A stretch of 19,613 bases of DNA from Bryobacterales bacterium. Its GTDB lineage: Bacteria; Acidobacteriota; Terriglobia; Bryobacterales; Bryobacteraceae. Where the stretch lies: assembly GCA_016721425.1 (NCBI GenBank), contig JADKID010000026.1, forward strand, positions 1-19,613, read 5' to 3'. The notes below the pieces were generated by a model, which was not told where the DNA came from, ran no database searches, and was given only the letters and a program-made list of their open reading frames with translations. The position numbers and the translations under genes were made by a program. This document shows positions 9,044 to 17,687 of the stretch, one piece after another (within the stretch, counting starts at the first letter, position 1; the number at the start of each line of letters is the position of its first letter).

Positions 9044-9727
9044 ATGGCCACCCGCGGCAGCAGGCAATCCGGCCCGGACACTCTCGACCTGATCCGGCAG
9101 AGACTTTCCAGCGTGGAACTGGCGATTCCTACTTGCGAGCTGGTTCCCAAGCAACTGGATCTTGCCCGAATCATCACCAGCAAAGATTTCTCGTGGCGTC
9201 TGAACAGAGCCAGGCCCCGAAAGCGCCGAGGGGATCGTCTGCCGTGGTTCTGGCCTCTATCCCTGCTGCCGGACGTTGTACTGGAACTGAACCTTCCGAC
9301 CAAGGGCGCACTGGTAGCCACGCCTCGCTTCTTTGCCGCTCACCATATGCTGAGCTGTCTTGTGGAACCGCGCCGGCGCTTTTCGGAGTACCTCCATCTA
9401 CTCGCGTTGGAGGAATACCCGTTCGTTGTCGTGGCGCTCGCTTCGTTGCACGGCAAGAGCCGGCAACTCGATCATCCGCGGGTGTCCGATCGCCAATTGC
9501 TGGACCTCAGCGACTTGGAATTGCGCGTGGCGGACCTTGTGTGGGGGATGACGCGGTGCGCCTGCTTGGAACTTGGCACGCAGTTCCGCGATCACGGCAT
9601 TGCCGTTGTTTGCCAGCATTGCGGCGCGCTGTCGCCCGACCTTGACCGCAAGTACTGCTCGGACGGGTGCATGAAAGCGGCCGAACGGCGCCGCCGGCAC
9701 CTGCGAAACACGCCTCCTGAGCCCTGA
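9044..9727 (+). CDS. Uncharacterised protein with C-terminal zinc ribbon
   Basis: Intact frame of 227 residues, one of few in the window without an indel. The N-terminal ~180 residues match no family I can name; they contain RPRKRRGDRLPWFWPLSLLP near 57-76 and a central section rich in Leu, Arg and Asp. The C-terminus has C190-x2-C193, C205-x3-C209 and then a basic stretch (KAAERRRRHLR). This spacing and basic tail resemble the CGNR-type zinc finger of some bacterial regulators, and nucleic acid binding is likely by inference. There is no signal peptide. The ribosome binding site before ATG 9044 is weak. It lies 91 bp before the HTH gene and beside an integrase, so it may be element cargo or a regulator of the element. 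Confidence 0.7.
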   Translation: MATRGSRQSGPDTLDLIRQRLSSVELAIPTCELVPKQLDLARIITSKDFSWRLNRARPRKRRGDRLPWFWPLSLLPDVVLELNLPTKGALVATPRFFAAHHMLSCLVEPRRRFSEYLHLLALEEYPFVVVALASLHGKSRQLDHPRVSDRQLLDLSDLELRVADLVWGMTRCACLELGTQFRDHGIAVVCQHCGALSPDLDRKYCSDGCMKAAERRRRHLRNTPPEP

Positions 9728-9818
9728 TTGCGACACAATTCGCGACATACTCTCGACGGGTTTGCTGCTGTTGGTCAGGCCAGCCTCGATCCTATCCTGG
9801 GAACTGAGACCAAGGCGA

Positions 9819-10076
9819 ATGTTCGGGACAGACCCATTTCGAGTGCTCCAGCCGCCGGCCATGCCCGGGCCGCATCAGGAGCGCCATCTGACCCCGAACC
9901 AGATCGCCGAGCTTTGGGGCATGCATCCGGCCACCGTCCGCAAGTTGTTCCGCGAGGAACCGGGCGTCATTCGTCTCGGAGCAGAGGGACGCCGGCGCAA
10001 GAAGGACTACTTCTCGCTCTACATCCCGGAATCGGTCATGCGGCGCGTCCACCTCCGCCTGACTACGCGTGGTTGA
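9819..10076 (+). CDS. Excisionase-like helix-turn-helix protein
   Basis: Small DNA-binding protein of 85 residues from ATG 9819. The core HLTPNQIAELWGMHPATVRK is a MerR/excisionase-type HTH. After it come LFREEPGVIRLG, a basic turn (EGRRRKKDYF) that fits a wing, and IPESVMRRVHLRL. An upstream in-frame TTG at 9762 and an internal ATG at 9861 are alternative starts; 9819 has AAGG a few bases before it. It is convergent with the integrase gene, their ends only 4 bp apart. The position and fold suggest a recombination directionality factor or a regulator of the integrase. The HTH is well supported; the excisionase role is inference. Confidence 0.72.
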   Translation: MFGTDPFRVLQPPAMPGPHQERHLTPNQIAELWGMHPATVRKLFREEPGVIRLGAEGRRRKKDYFSLYIPESVMRRVHLRLTTRG

Positions 10077-10080
10077 GATG

Positions 10081-11055
10081 TCAGCCCTTGACCAGGCGCA
10101 ACTTGGGTTCTTCCCACGTGCGCTTCACCGCTTCTTCCAGCTTCGACTGACGCGCCTGCACCCACGGCGCGTAATGCCGCTCGGTAATCCGGATCGAAGC
10201 ATGGCCAAGCAGTTTGCTGACCTCTTCGAGCGAGACGCCCTTCTGCAGCAGGTCCACGGCGAAGGTATCCCGGAATCGGTGCGGATGGCCGTTCACGATG
10301 CCGGCTTTGGCGAAGACCTTGGCAAGTTGCCGCCGCCAGAGGTCTGTCCAGTTGTCCAACGCGGTCGACTGGCCGCGGAGGAAGTAGTATCCACCTTTGG
10401 GCTCGGTCTCGCCCAACAACTTGCACAGCATCGGTGGTACCGGCACGGAGACCGGCGTGCCGGTCTTCTGCATATGCAACAAGATCCGTTGGCCATCGAA
10501 CTCGGAGGTCTTCAACATCGCGGCATCGCTGATGCGCAGGCCTGTGTGGCGCAGCACGAGCGCGAAGGTCAGGTTCTCTCCGGCATGCTGGAGGATGCGG
10601 TCCATCTCTTCTGTATCGAAAGGCATTGTCGGCTTCTTCGAACTCGTCGACGGTCCGACGCCCCAACCATCGCGGAACTCCCGCGCCGATTCGGGCGTGA
10701 AGTTCGTCAGCAGCGGGCAGCGCCGATCGCCGAAGCGCTGGAGGAGTTCGCAGAATGCCCGATACTTCTTCAGGCTGGCGGGGGCGAGATTGCGGGCCAC
10801 GCTCTCGAGGTAGAACTTCCCAGCGGCTTCCCGAACGGTCGGCTCATGGGCCGGCGGGAGAGTAGTGCCAGGCGACGGCGCCTCCAGTTCGCGCCGCAAC
10901 ACCTCGGCCCGTTCCCACGACGACGTCTTCAGGGACCGGCGGATGTAGCCGCCCGGTCCGGTGCCTTCAATCCACATGGCGCAACGGCAGCGCCGGTAGA
11001 AGCGATCAGAGTGATGCTGGCAGGAGCGGACGTGGCGTCGGTAGAGAGTGAACAT
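10081..11055 (-). CDS. Tyrosine recombinase / phage-type integrase
   Basis: Site-specific recombinase of 324 residues in one intact frame, ATG at 11055 with GAGG six bases before it. The N-terminus has a Cys-rich strand and IRRSLKTSSWERAE, and the core-binding helices are around 73-130. The catalytic set is complete: R174 (HTGLRIS), K197 (HMQKTGT), H259-x2-R262 (PHRFRD), H285 (LLGHASI) and nucleophile Y295 (TERHYAPW). Between GPSTSSKK (to residue 141) and PTMPFDTEEMDRIL the usual last helices of the core-binding domain, roughly 30 residues, seem to be missing. This is judged from memory of related acidobacterial integrases. Such a loss could impair DNA binding. The gene points away from the tRNA-Ser and is convergent with the HTH gene. 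A chromosomal target in the tRNA is likely but unproven. Confidence 0.93.
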   Translation of the reverse strand: MFTLYRRHVRSCQHHSDRFYRRCRCAMWIEGTGPGGYIRRSLKTSSWERAEVLRRELEAPSPGTTLPPAHEPTVREAAGKFYLESVARNLAPASLKKYRAFCELLQRFGDRRCPLLTNFTPESAREFRDGWGVGPSTSSKKPTMPFDTEEMDRILQHAGENLTFALVLRHTGLRISDAAMLKTSEFDGQRILLHMQKTGTPVSVPVPPMLCKLLGETEPKGGYYFLRGQSTALDNWTDLWRRQLAKVFAKAGIVNGHPHRFRDTFAVDLLQKGVSLEEVSKLLGHASIRITERHYAPWVQARQSKLEEAVKRTWEEPKLRLVKG

Positions 11056-11073
11056 AATGGCCTCGTGTCGGCC

Positions 11074-11099
11074 GATCTGTCGTACACAGATCGTACACG
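11074..11099. promoter_or_regulatory. Inverted and direct repeats upstream of the integrase
   Basis: GATCTGT (11074-11080) and ACAGATC (11086-11092) are perfect inverted arms around CGTAC. The same bases also hold a direct repeat TCGTACAC at 11080-11087 and 11091-11098, a period of 11 bp, which is about one helical turn. The site begins 19 bp upstream of the integrase ATG. It could be an operator for integrase expression, an arm-type binding site, or the recombination core itself. Confidence 0.5.
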
Positions 11100-11145
11100 A
11101 GATTATGCCTGATCTCTAAGTCTAGCGCAATCAGTAATATGTGGA

Positions 11146-11238
11146 TGGCGGAGAGGGAGAGATTCGAACTCTCGGTAGAGCTTTACACCCTACGACGGTT
11201 TAGCAAAGCGCTGCTTTCGACCACTCAGCCACCTCTCC
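11146..11238 (-). tRNA. tRNA-Ser (anticodon GCU)
   Basis: On the minus strand the acceptor arm GGAGAGG (11232-11238) pairs with CCTCTCC, followed by discriminator G and an encoded CCA (11146-11148). The D-arm begins TGGCTGAGTGGTCGAAAGC, the anticodon loop is TTGCTAA with anticodon GCT, a long variable arm follows (GTCGTAGGGTGTAAAGCTCTAC) as in serine tRNAs, and the T-arm is GAGAGTTCGAATCTCTC. The anticodon stem has one C-C mismatch (GCGCT against ACCGT) where related genes would give GCGGT. The gene is 93 nt with CCA. Confidence 0.93.
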
Positions 11239-11281
11239 GCAGAGGTTTGGACGGGTCTTTTGTACTTTACCATGAACCCGC

Positions 11282-13664
11282 TCACGCTGGCACCTTCAGG
11301 AGGATGATGGTGAGGTCGTCGTGCTGTTCGGCGCCGGCGGCAAAGGTGTCGACGGCGTGCAGGACATGGGACACGATGCGCTCGGGACTGAGGCCCGCGG
11401 CTTCCGCCACTGCCACGGCCCAGCGTTCCTCTCCGAACTCCTCGCCGGCGGGGTTGCGGGCCTCGGTGACTCCGTCGGTGCAGACGGCGATAAGATCTCC
11501 CGCTTCCAGACGCACCTCGCCGCTGGCGTAGTGCGCGGCGCGCGTCAGCCCGAGCGCGAGGCCGCGGCACGCCGGGCGCTCCAGCAGGCCGGAGGCGCGC
11601 ACCACTACCGGATCGCCATGGCCGGCGCTGACGTGGCGGAGCAGGCCCGCGGCGCGGTCGTACTGGCCGCACCAGAGAGTGGCAAAGCGGTTGCGGGGCG
11701 TGGACTCCCACATGAGGCCATTCAGGCGGTTCATCAGCTCGCCCACGTTGGAGACTCCACCGGCGCAGAGGCCGCGGAGGGAGGCCTGCAGGCCGGCCAT
11801 CAAGAGCGCGGCCGGCACACCCTTGCCGCAGATGTCGGCGACGGTGGCCATCAGGTGCCCTTCGCGGGTGAGGAAGAAATCGTAGGCATCGCCGCCGATG
11901 GATTGCGCGGGACGGCAGCGGCCGGCATATTCGAGACCCTGCACGATGGGCGGACGCTGCGGCAGGAGCCGCTCCTGGACTTCGCGGGCGATCTCGAGCT
12001 CGTGGTGGAGCCGCTCGCGGTGGGCCGCTTCTTCGGCCACCACTTGCGTGAGGCGGGCGTTTTCCAGGGCCAGGCCGGCCTGCGCGGCCACGGTCTGGAG
12101 CAGATTGCGATCGGCGCGGGAGAATGGCTCTCGCTCAGTTTGGGTCCCAGACCCAGGATGCCCAACTGGCTGCGGCCAACCGAGATGGGCAGGGTGAGCT
12201 CGAAGCCGGCGCCGGCGGCATCGGCGAGGATCTCCACGCGGGGCACGTGGAGCGCCTCGGAGATGCGGCGGCAGACGCGCTCCTTCAACGCCTCCGCATC
12301 CGGCATGTGGCGAACCTCGTCGCCGAGCTCGGCGAGCACTCTCTGTTTCCACCTGCTCGCGGAAAAACAGGCGGTCCACCCAGATACTGGCCTTGGCCTT
12401 GATCCTCTGGAGGACGACGACGGCAATCACAGAGAACGCGATGGCTCGAAGCTGGCCAGCCGAACGCGTACCTTCGCGGGTCACAGCCTGGTAGGTGATC
12501 CCGATAATCGCCAGCGCGGCCAGCGCCGTCACGATGCCCATGGCGCGCTGGGCCAGCGCGTACTGCAAGCCCTGGCGCAAGGCTACGCGGACATCCAGAG
12601 CGCGCTGCACGACAATGACGTAGGCCAGCGTGGCGGGGAAGATGAAGAGCAGGAGGATCATGCCGATGACGAGGGGTTTCGGCACGCTATCGATGTTCTT
12701 CTGGAAGATCCAGGAATACAGGATGAAGAGAAAGATAGGCCCCAGGCTGGCGGTCATGCCCCAGTAGAGCCACTTGAGCCGGCGCTTGGCGTCGGGCGCC
12801 CGCTCCTTTGCCATTTTGTAGGAGATATTGATGAAGAGCACGGCGATGCAGGAGCAACTCAGCGTCAGGCCGACAGTTGTGAGGTTGGCCAGCCAGGGCA
12901 GCGAGCTCCGCGCCGGCATTCCGATGGTGGTTTGCAGAGTTCCCAGGATGGCCACGGTCAGGGCCAGGAGTGCCTGCGGAACGCCCAGTACCCATCGAGT
13001 CCAGCCGAGGAGGCGGACTTTGGATTGCGGGTCCGGGAAATCCAGGCCGAACAGCATCATCCAGGGGCCAACTAGCGCCGATGGCGCCTTTGTAGAACAT
13101 GGCGAAGGCGCGCCAGGGGAGCGGCCAGCCCTCGTCGAGATCACCAACGCTGTTGGCCAGGAAGCCGAAGCTGACCAGGAGCGCGAGCAGCAGCCAGGCC
13201 AGCGGGTCGCGCGGCCGCATCCAGAGCACAAAGGCGGCAAGAATGATGCCGAACCAGCGGATGATGAAGTCCGTGAAGACGGCCGTGGTCCAATCGAGCC
13301 AGCCCGCATCGTTGTTGAATCGAAGAAGACGAAAGACCGCCAGCCCGGGCTTGCCGTCGCGTTGAAAGGCGACGGCCCATTGGACGCCCGCCAACGCTCT
13401 CCGCTCGAGCGCCGCCACGTCCGCCCGGCTGTGGATGGGCTGGCTGTTGATGCTGAGGAGCGTATCGCCCTTCTTGAGACCCGCGCTGGCTGCTTCCTTT
13501 CCCAGCGTGGAAACGGCCGGCGCGGCGGATTCCAATTGGAACGGTCTCTCGACGCCGCGCAGGTAGAAGTGCAGAGCGTCCGCCGAGTGCCACACCTGAT
13601 AGCCAATGACGATTGCCATCACGGCCAGGACGGGCAGGCGGGGCGGAGAGAAAAATCTGGACAC
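11282..13664 (-). CDS. PDZ - membrane - GAF - SpoIIE-type (PP2C) phosphatase, frameshifted
   Basis: Membrane-bound RsbU-like phosphatase of about 795 codons. The order is: an N-terminal membrane segment (VLAVMAIVIGYQVW); a PDZ-like domain (AGLKKGDTLLSINSQPIHSR); several hydrophobic spans (IIRWFGIILAAFVLWM, PLAWLLLALLVSFGFLA, LVIGMILLLFIFPATLAYVI and others); a GAF-like region with MPDAEALKERVCRRISEAL and FELTLPISVGRSQLGILGLG; a short coiled linker; and the phosphatase (REVQERLLPQ, SIGGDAYDFF, VADICGKGVPAALLM, LSAGHGDP, CTDGVTEA, QHDDLTIILL). The metal-binding Asp residues are present. Frames change near 13085, 12350 and 12130. GTG 13664 is preferred because the alternative TTG 13691 lies inside the upstream terminator. 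Family role: dephosphorylating an anti-anti-sigma protein. No such partner is visible here. Confidence 0.88.
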
Positions 13665-13689
13665 AGTAAGTACAGGATACTCGCAAAGC

Positions 13690-13720
13690 AAAGGCCGGCC
13701 CCCCGTAGGGACCGGCCTTT
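13690..13720 (-). terminator. Rho-independent-like terminator after the OmpA gene
   Basis: AAAGGCCGG (13690-13698) and CCGGCCTTT (13712-13720) form a perfect 9-bp stem with a C/G-rich loop. It lies 26 bp beyond the OmpA-family stop in the leftward direction. The outer A-T pairs give T runs on either strand, so it may work in both directions. Confidence 0.75.
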
Positions 13721-13745
13721 TTACATTTGGGCTGGAGAGCCAGGC

Positions 13746-15619
13746 TTATTTGGGGCAGCCGAGCTTCTTCAGTTCCTTTGCGGGCAGCGGCTTGGCGTTC
13801 TTGAACGCGGCCGGCAGCTTAATGCCTTGGGCACAAGCCAGACTTCCACGCGACGGTTCTGGTCGGCCGTGGAGACCTTGCTGGAGCTGCGCTCGTCGGC
13901 AGCCGTCCGGGTGGAGGTGCCGCAGAGGCCGGGCTGCATGTCGGAGATCTGCTCGGTGCCGGTCCAATCGACCTTCACGCGAGCGGCGTCTACCTTGGCG
14001 CAGGTGCCGGTACCGCCGGTGAGGACGGCGACAGCGTTCAACACGCGCTGCATGTCGAGCGTGCTGGGCTTCTTGGTCTTGGAGACTTCGTCCTGATCGA
14101 TGTGGCCGATGAGAACGATGTCGTAGTCCGGATCAGCCGCCTTGGGAGCGAGCTCTTCGAGCAGGATGCGCTTGCCGCAGTTGTTCACGCGGCTGCCATT
14201 CTTGCCAAAGACCACGTCGGAGAAGCGGATGGCCTGCGGGATGTAATCGACCTTGATGGCGGTGCTGCAGGAGGCAGACTGGCCGCGATCGTCAGTGACC
14301 TTCGCCGTGGCTGTGACGGTCTTGGACTGGATCTTGCCACCCTGCTCAAAGCGGACCGACTTGGTGTCGAGGGTCGCGTTGGCGGAGGTGCCGTTGCTGA
14401 TGGTGCCTTCGGTGGCGGTCCACTGGAAGGCGATGGTGGAGCAGGCCGAGCCGGTGCCCTGAGCGTTGAGCGATGCGGTCTGGCCATACTGCAGAGCGGC
14501 CGGAGTGGCCGTGCAGGAGGCTGCAGTCGGCGCCTTGTACTCCTGAACGTTCAGCGCCAGCGAGTTGGACTTCGCCACGCGAACGGGCATGCCGGTGGTG
14601 TTCGGAGACTCCACTTCGAGCTCGATCATATAGTTGCCGGCGCGCTCGGGGGTGAAGGTCAGCTCGGGGCTGTTGCCGCCCATGGGCTGGCCGTTGACCT
14701 TCCACTTGTAGGTGAGGCCGCGGCCGGCGGGATCCGAAGCGCCAGCGGAGCGGATGGTGATCGCGCGGCCCTGGCACAGCGTGCCGGAACCGGCGGACAA
14801 CGCACCAGCGGCCAGGGCGCCCAACGGCTGGGGAGGCGGAGGCGCCGCCACAACAACCGGCGGCTCATACTTCTTGCCGATGTAGTAGGTCAAGCCCACG
14901 GTGGTCTGGATGCCGTTCAGCTTATCGGCGCGCGGAATATAGACACCCACCGCGGACTGGTCAGGCAGGCGGAAAGTCGGGTTCTTGGTCCAGATGCCGC
15001 GTGCGTCCAAGCGCATGCCGAGCCGGTCCGTGATGTGCCACTTCACACCGCCGCCGTAGTTCAGGCCAACCTGGAGGCTATCGTCCAGGTTCTGGGCGCC
15101 GTACTTTGCATTGGTCAGAAAGCGGGCTTCCGCGGTGGCCGTATCGGTGGGATTGAAGTTCAGCGCCGACGGGCCGGCAGTCAGGAACGGCCGGAACTTG
15201 GAGCCGCGGGGAGTCCAATAGACGACGGGGTTCAAAGAGAACTGGTAGATGCGGCTTCCATAGTTGAAAGAGGTGTCTCCCGGCGTGACTGGGCGCAGGA
15301 ACTTGACGTTATTTACGCTGTAGGTGAACGCCTGCTCCAAACCAACGTACTTCCAGATGTTCTCGGTGACACGGAAACCGGCGGCGCCACCGCTGACGTG
15401 CTTGGTGCCGAGTCCCTTGTCCACCTGCTGGAAGAAGCTGCCACCACCAAAGACGCCGAGCTCGACCTTATCGGGCCGCTCGTCCCCTTCGGCCGCCGCA
15501 GTGGGCGCGGCTGTAGTCTGAGCGCCTGCCACAGTACAAAGGGCCAGCGCCAAACCGGTGGCTGCCAATGTCCGTGACCAAGTGCGAGTGCGAGATCTGG
15601 TTGTAAAAAGTTTCATCAT
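13746..15619 (-). CDS. OmpA-family outer membrane protein with Ig/PKD-like inserts, one frameshift
   Basis: Outer membrane barrel linked to peptidoglycan. About 624 codons from ATG 15619, with GGGAGGCAGG shortly upstream. A signal peptide ends about residue 33 (TGLALALCTVAGA, then QTTAAP). Residues ~50-255 are an eight-strand-like barrel (VELGVFGGGSF, VGLNYGGGVKWHITDRLGMRLDA). A proline linker (APPPPQP) leads to two Ig/PKD-like domains (about 270-450), each with a Cys pair, and then an OmpA C-terminal domain with IVLIGHIDQ and NRRVEVWLVP; the second motif carries the Arg expected to bind diaminopimelate. One C seems missing from a CCC run near 13830. Restoring it gives QGIKLPAAFKNAKPLP and the natural end KKLGCPK with TAA at 13746. 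It follows the propeller gene by 29 bp. Confidence 0.9.
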
Positions 15620-15648
15620 CAGGACTTTACCTGCCTCCCATTATTATG

Positions 15649-17550
15649 CTACTCCTCGGCGGAAAGGTCTAGATAAAATACGCCCATGTCGGGAGTTAGA
15701 GCTAGCAACCGCCGAGACTCGCCCGCATGAAAGGCGAGTTTTCTCAATGTCGCTTCCTGGATGTCCGCCCGGGGCAGGACCGCCCAATCGCGTCCCCCAT
15801 TCACCGAGCGATACACCTTGCCAAACTGCGCTGCGTAGACCTCACCATTGCGGCCCGGCCGGACGGCCAAGGTGCTAACCGTGCCCGGGGCCAAACCGCT
15901 CTCAGTACGCTGCCAAGTCTTGCCACCATCGACTGAGATGTACAATCCCTGAGCGGTGGCTAGCAAGAACGTGCCCGCCGCGCTCTCCGAAAGCGCGAGA
16001 TCGTAAATGAGACTTACAGGAATAGTATATTCAGAACGCGCCATGTAGCGCCAGCATCCTCCGAGACAAAACCGCCTGGGTGGTGCGGACAGCCATGCGG
16101 CGGGGCGCCGCCGGCGAGGTGTAAATGGCATCCACGCTATGCCGGATGGCCGCCGTAGTGAGCTTCACCGGCTGCCAGGCGGCGCCGAGATCGATGCTGC
16201 GGAACAGCCCCTTATCCGTGCCTGCAAACAGCGCCGGATTGCCCTTGGCGCCGGTGGGCATGCACGCCAGGCTGCGCAGGCTGGCGCCGGCCGTCCCCGT
16301 GCTGCCCAGTTCCGCCCACTTGGCCCCCGTGTCCCTGGAGCGCAGCAGCCTGGATTCGTTGCCGGCGAAGATCACCTGGGGCGCGCCCGGGCAGCCCGCC
16401 AGTTGCGTGATGTGATTGTCCTTGAGCGTGGCCGCGCTGGCCGCCAGCTTCCAGTCTTTCCCGCCATCGGAGCTCAGAAACACGCCGCCGGCGGCGCCAT
16501 CCTGGATCACGTTGAGATACAGCTCCGATTCGGAACTGGTCAGGCTGACGGCGCGGCGGCTGACGAAGCCCTCATTGATCTGTTTGACACTCTCGCCGCC
16601 GTCCTCGCTCCGCCACAGGCCGGCCCCTTCGGTTGCCAGATACAGGCGGCTGGCGTTTTGCGGGTCAAACGCCATGGACAGGATGTGAAGATGATTGATC
16701 TGCCGGAACGAAGCTCCACCGTTGACGGATTTCAGAAGCCCCAGCGTGGTGCCGGCATAGATGACATCCGGCTTGCCGGGGTGCTGACGGACCACATGAG
16801 TGCGGCGGTGGGTGGAGGGAATGCCCTGGAACTTGGTCCAACCCTCGCCGGCGCTCTCGCTGCGGTAGATGCCGCTGCACGCGCTGGCGAGCACGGTCCG
16901 CGGCCGGGCCGGGTCGATAAAGATCGAAAAGACGTCTGAATCGTCGATCATGCCGGTGTGGATGGAGTTCCAGTTCTTCCCGCCGTCGGTGGTCTTCCAG
17001 GGCAGGTGCGTGGTGCCGGCATAGATGACGTTGGCATCCACGGGGTCCATCGCCACGGCGGTGACACCGCGCAGCTCGTGGTTCCAGGGCGCGGAGATGC
17101 GCTGCCAGGTGCGGCCGGCGTCCAAGCTGCTCCAGACGCCGTCGCGCGTGGCGGCCACTACTTTGGCCTGCGCTTTCGTGCCAAAGCGATGGCCTCCACC
17201 GAGATGCCGGCCACGCCCTCGGCCTGCTTCCAGTTGGCTCCGGCGTCCTCGCTGTACCAGACTCCGGCGTAGGGTGAGCGGTCTACGGACAGGCCGGCCA
17301 GATAGAAGCTGGAGTTGGACGGATCAATCGCCACCGTCGCCACTGTGCCGAGGAAATGGCGCGGGAAGGCCACGCGGCTCCAGGATGTGCCACCGTTGGT
17401 GGACCGGAAGAGCAGCGAATTGCGGGCGCCGGCCAGCAGGGTCCGCGGCTGTGCGGAGTCCACCGCGATGGAAGTGGCGCTGCCGCCCCAAGGTCCGGAG
17501 GACTGCCAGGATGCGGACACAACTAGATTGGGCAGGCACAAGGCCGCCAC
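15649..17550 (-). CDS. Secreted Asp-box (BNR/sortilin-like) beta-propeller protein, frameshifted
   Basis: Reconstructed length about 634 codons, almost entirely beta-propeller. I count thirteen Asp-box motifs of S-x-D-x-G-x-x-W type, in order: RSTNGGTSW, YSEDAGANW, SSLDAGRTW, KTTDGGKNW, RSESAGEGW, KSVNGGASF, RSEDGGESV, LSSDGGKDW, RSRDTGAKW, RSIDLGAAW, VSEDAGATW, ISVDGGKTW and RSVNGGRDW. The N-terminus from GTG 17550 (AALCLPNLVVSA) is a short signal-like segment. Upstream in-frame bases are hydrophobic as well (ISFRILVAALC), so the true start may be hidden by an indel. Frames change near 17160 and twice near 16030-16070, one of them in an A run. Likely a secreted or periplasmic carbohydrate or protein binding propeller; no sialidase catalytic set is seen. 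Probably cotranscribed with the OmpA gene. Confidence 0.82.
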
Positions 17551-17687
17551 CAGGATGCGAAACGAGATGACTGTTACCTCTATCCCCTAGCCTAACAAAC
17601 CGGCGCGGGCGCCGGATTTCATTGGGCCGCGCCGGAGGCCCGCCGCAATCCTGATATTCTGTCTGGCAGCCCCGAAAGGAGTCTCTG
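17551..17687. promoter_or_regulatory. Divergent promoter region between propeller and oxidoreductase genes
   Basis: This gap of 137 bp lies between two divergent starts. It contains a perfect hairpin CCGGCG-CGGG-CGCCGG (17600-17615) followed by ATTTCATT. AAAGGA at 17675-17680 is the ribosome binding site for the rightward gene. I did not find convincing -35/-10 pairs. Confidence 0.4.

Larger units (their letters stand above)
9044..11145. mobile_element. Putative right end of a tRNA-Ser-associated integrative element
   Basis: An integrase, an excisionase-like HTH protein and an uncharacterised zinc-ribbon protein lie together against the 3' end of a tRNA-Ser gene, the usual place for integrase-mediated insertion. 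The extent is uncertain. The istA remnant and the orphan gene at 8048 could also belong to it. I searched by eye for a second copy of the tRNA 3' end to the left and found none, so the other boundary is outside the window, degraded or absent. Confidence 0.4.

Noticed and set aside
10069..11112. 347-codon open frame antisense to the integrase
   Set aside because: The minus strand encodes an integrase with all catalytic residues, so the plus-strand frame is a shadow.
11139..11531. Open frame over the tRNA-Ser gene
   Set aside because: It reads through a complete tRNA and the end of the phosphatase gene on the other strand.
11321..13075. 584-codon open frame antisense to the SpoIIE phosphatase
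   Set aside because: Low-complexity Ala/Gly/Arg/His-rich translation with no motif, opposite a well-supported membrane phosphatase.
14102..15577. 491-codon open frame antisense to the OmpA gene
   Set aside because: No known motif and composition typical of a shadow; the minus strand has a signal peptide, barrel and OmpA C-terminal motifs.
17600..17615. Hairpin as a terminator
   Set aside because: It sits between two divergent starts, so no transcript is expected to end there.
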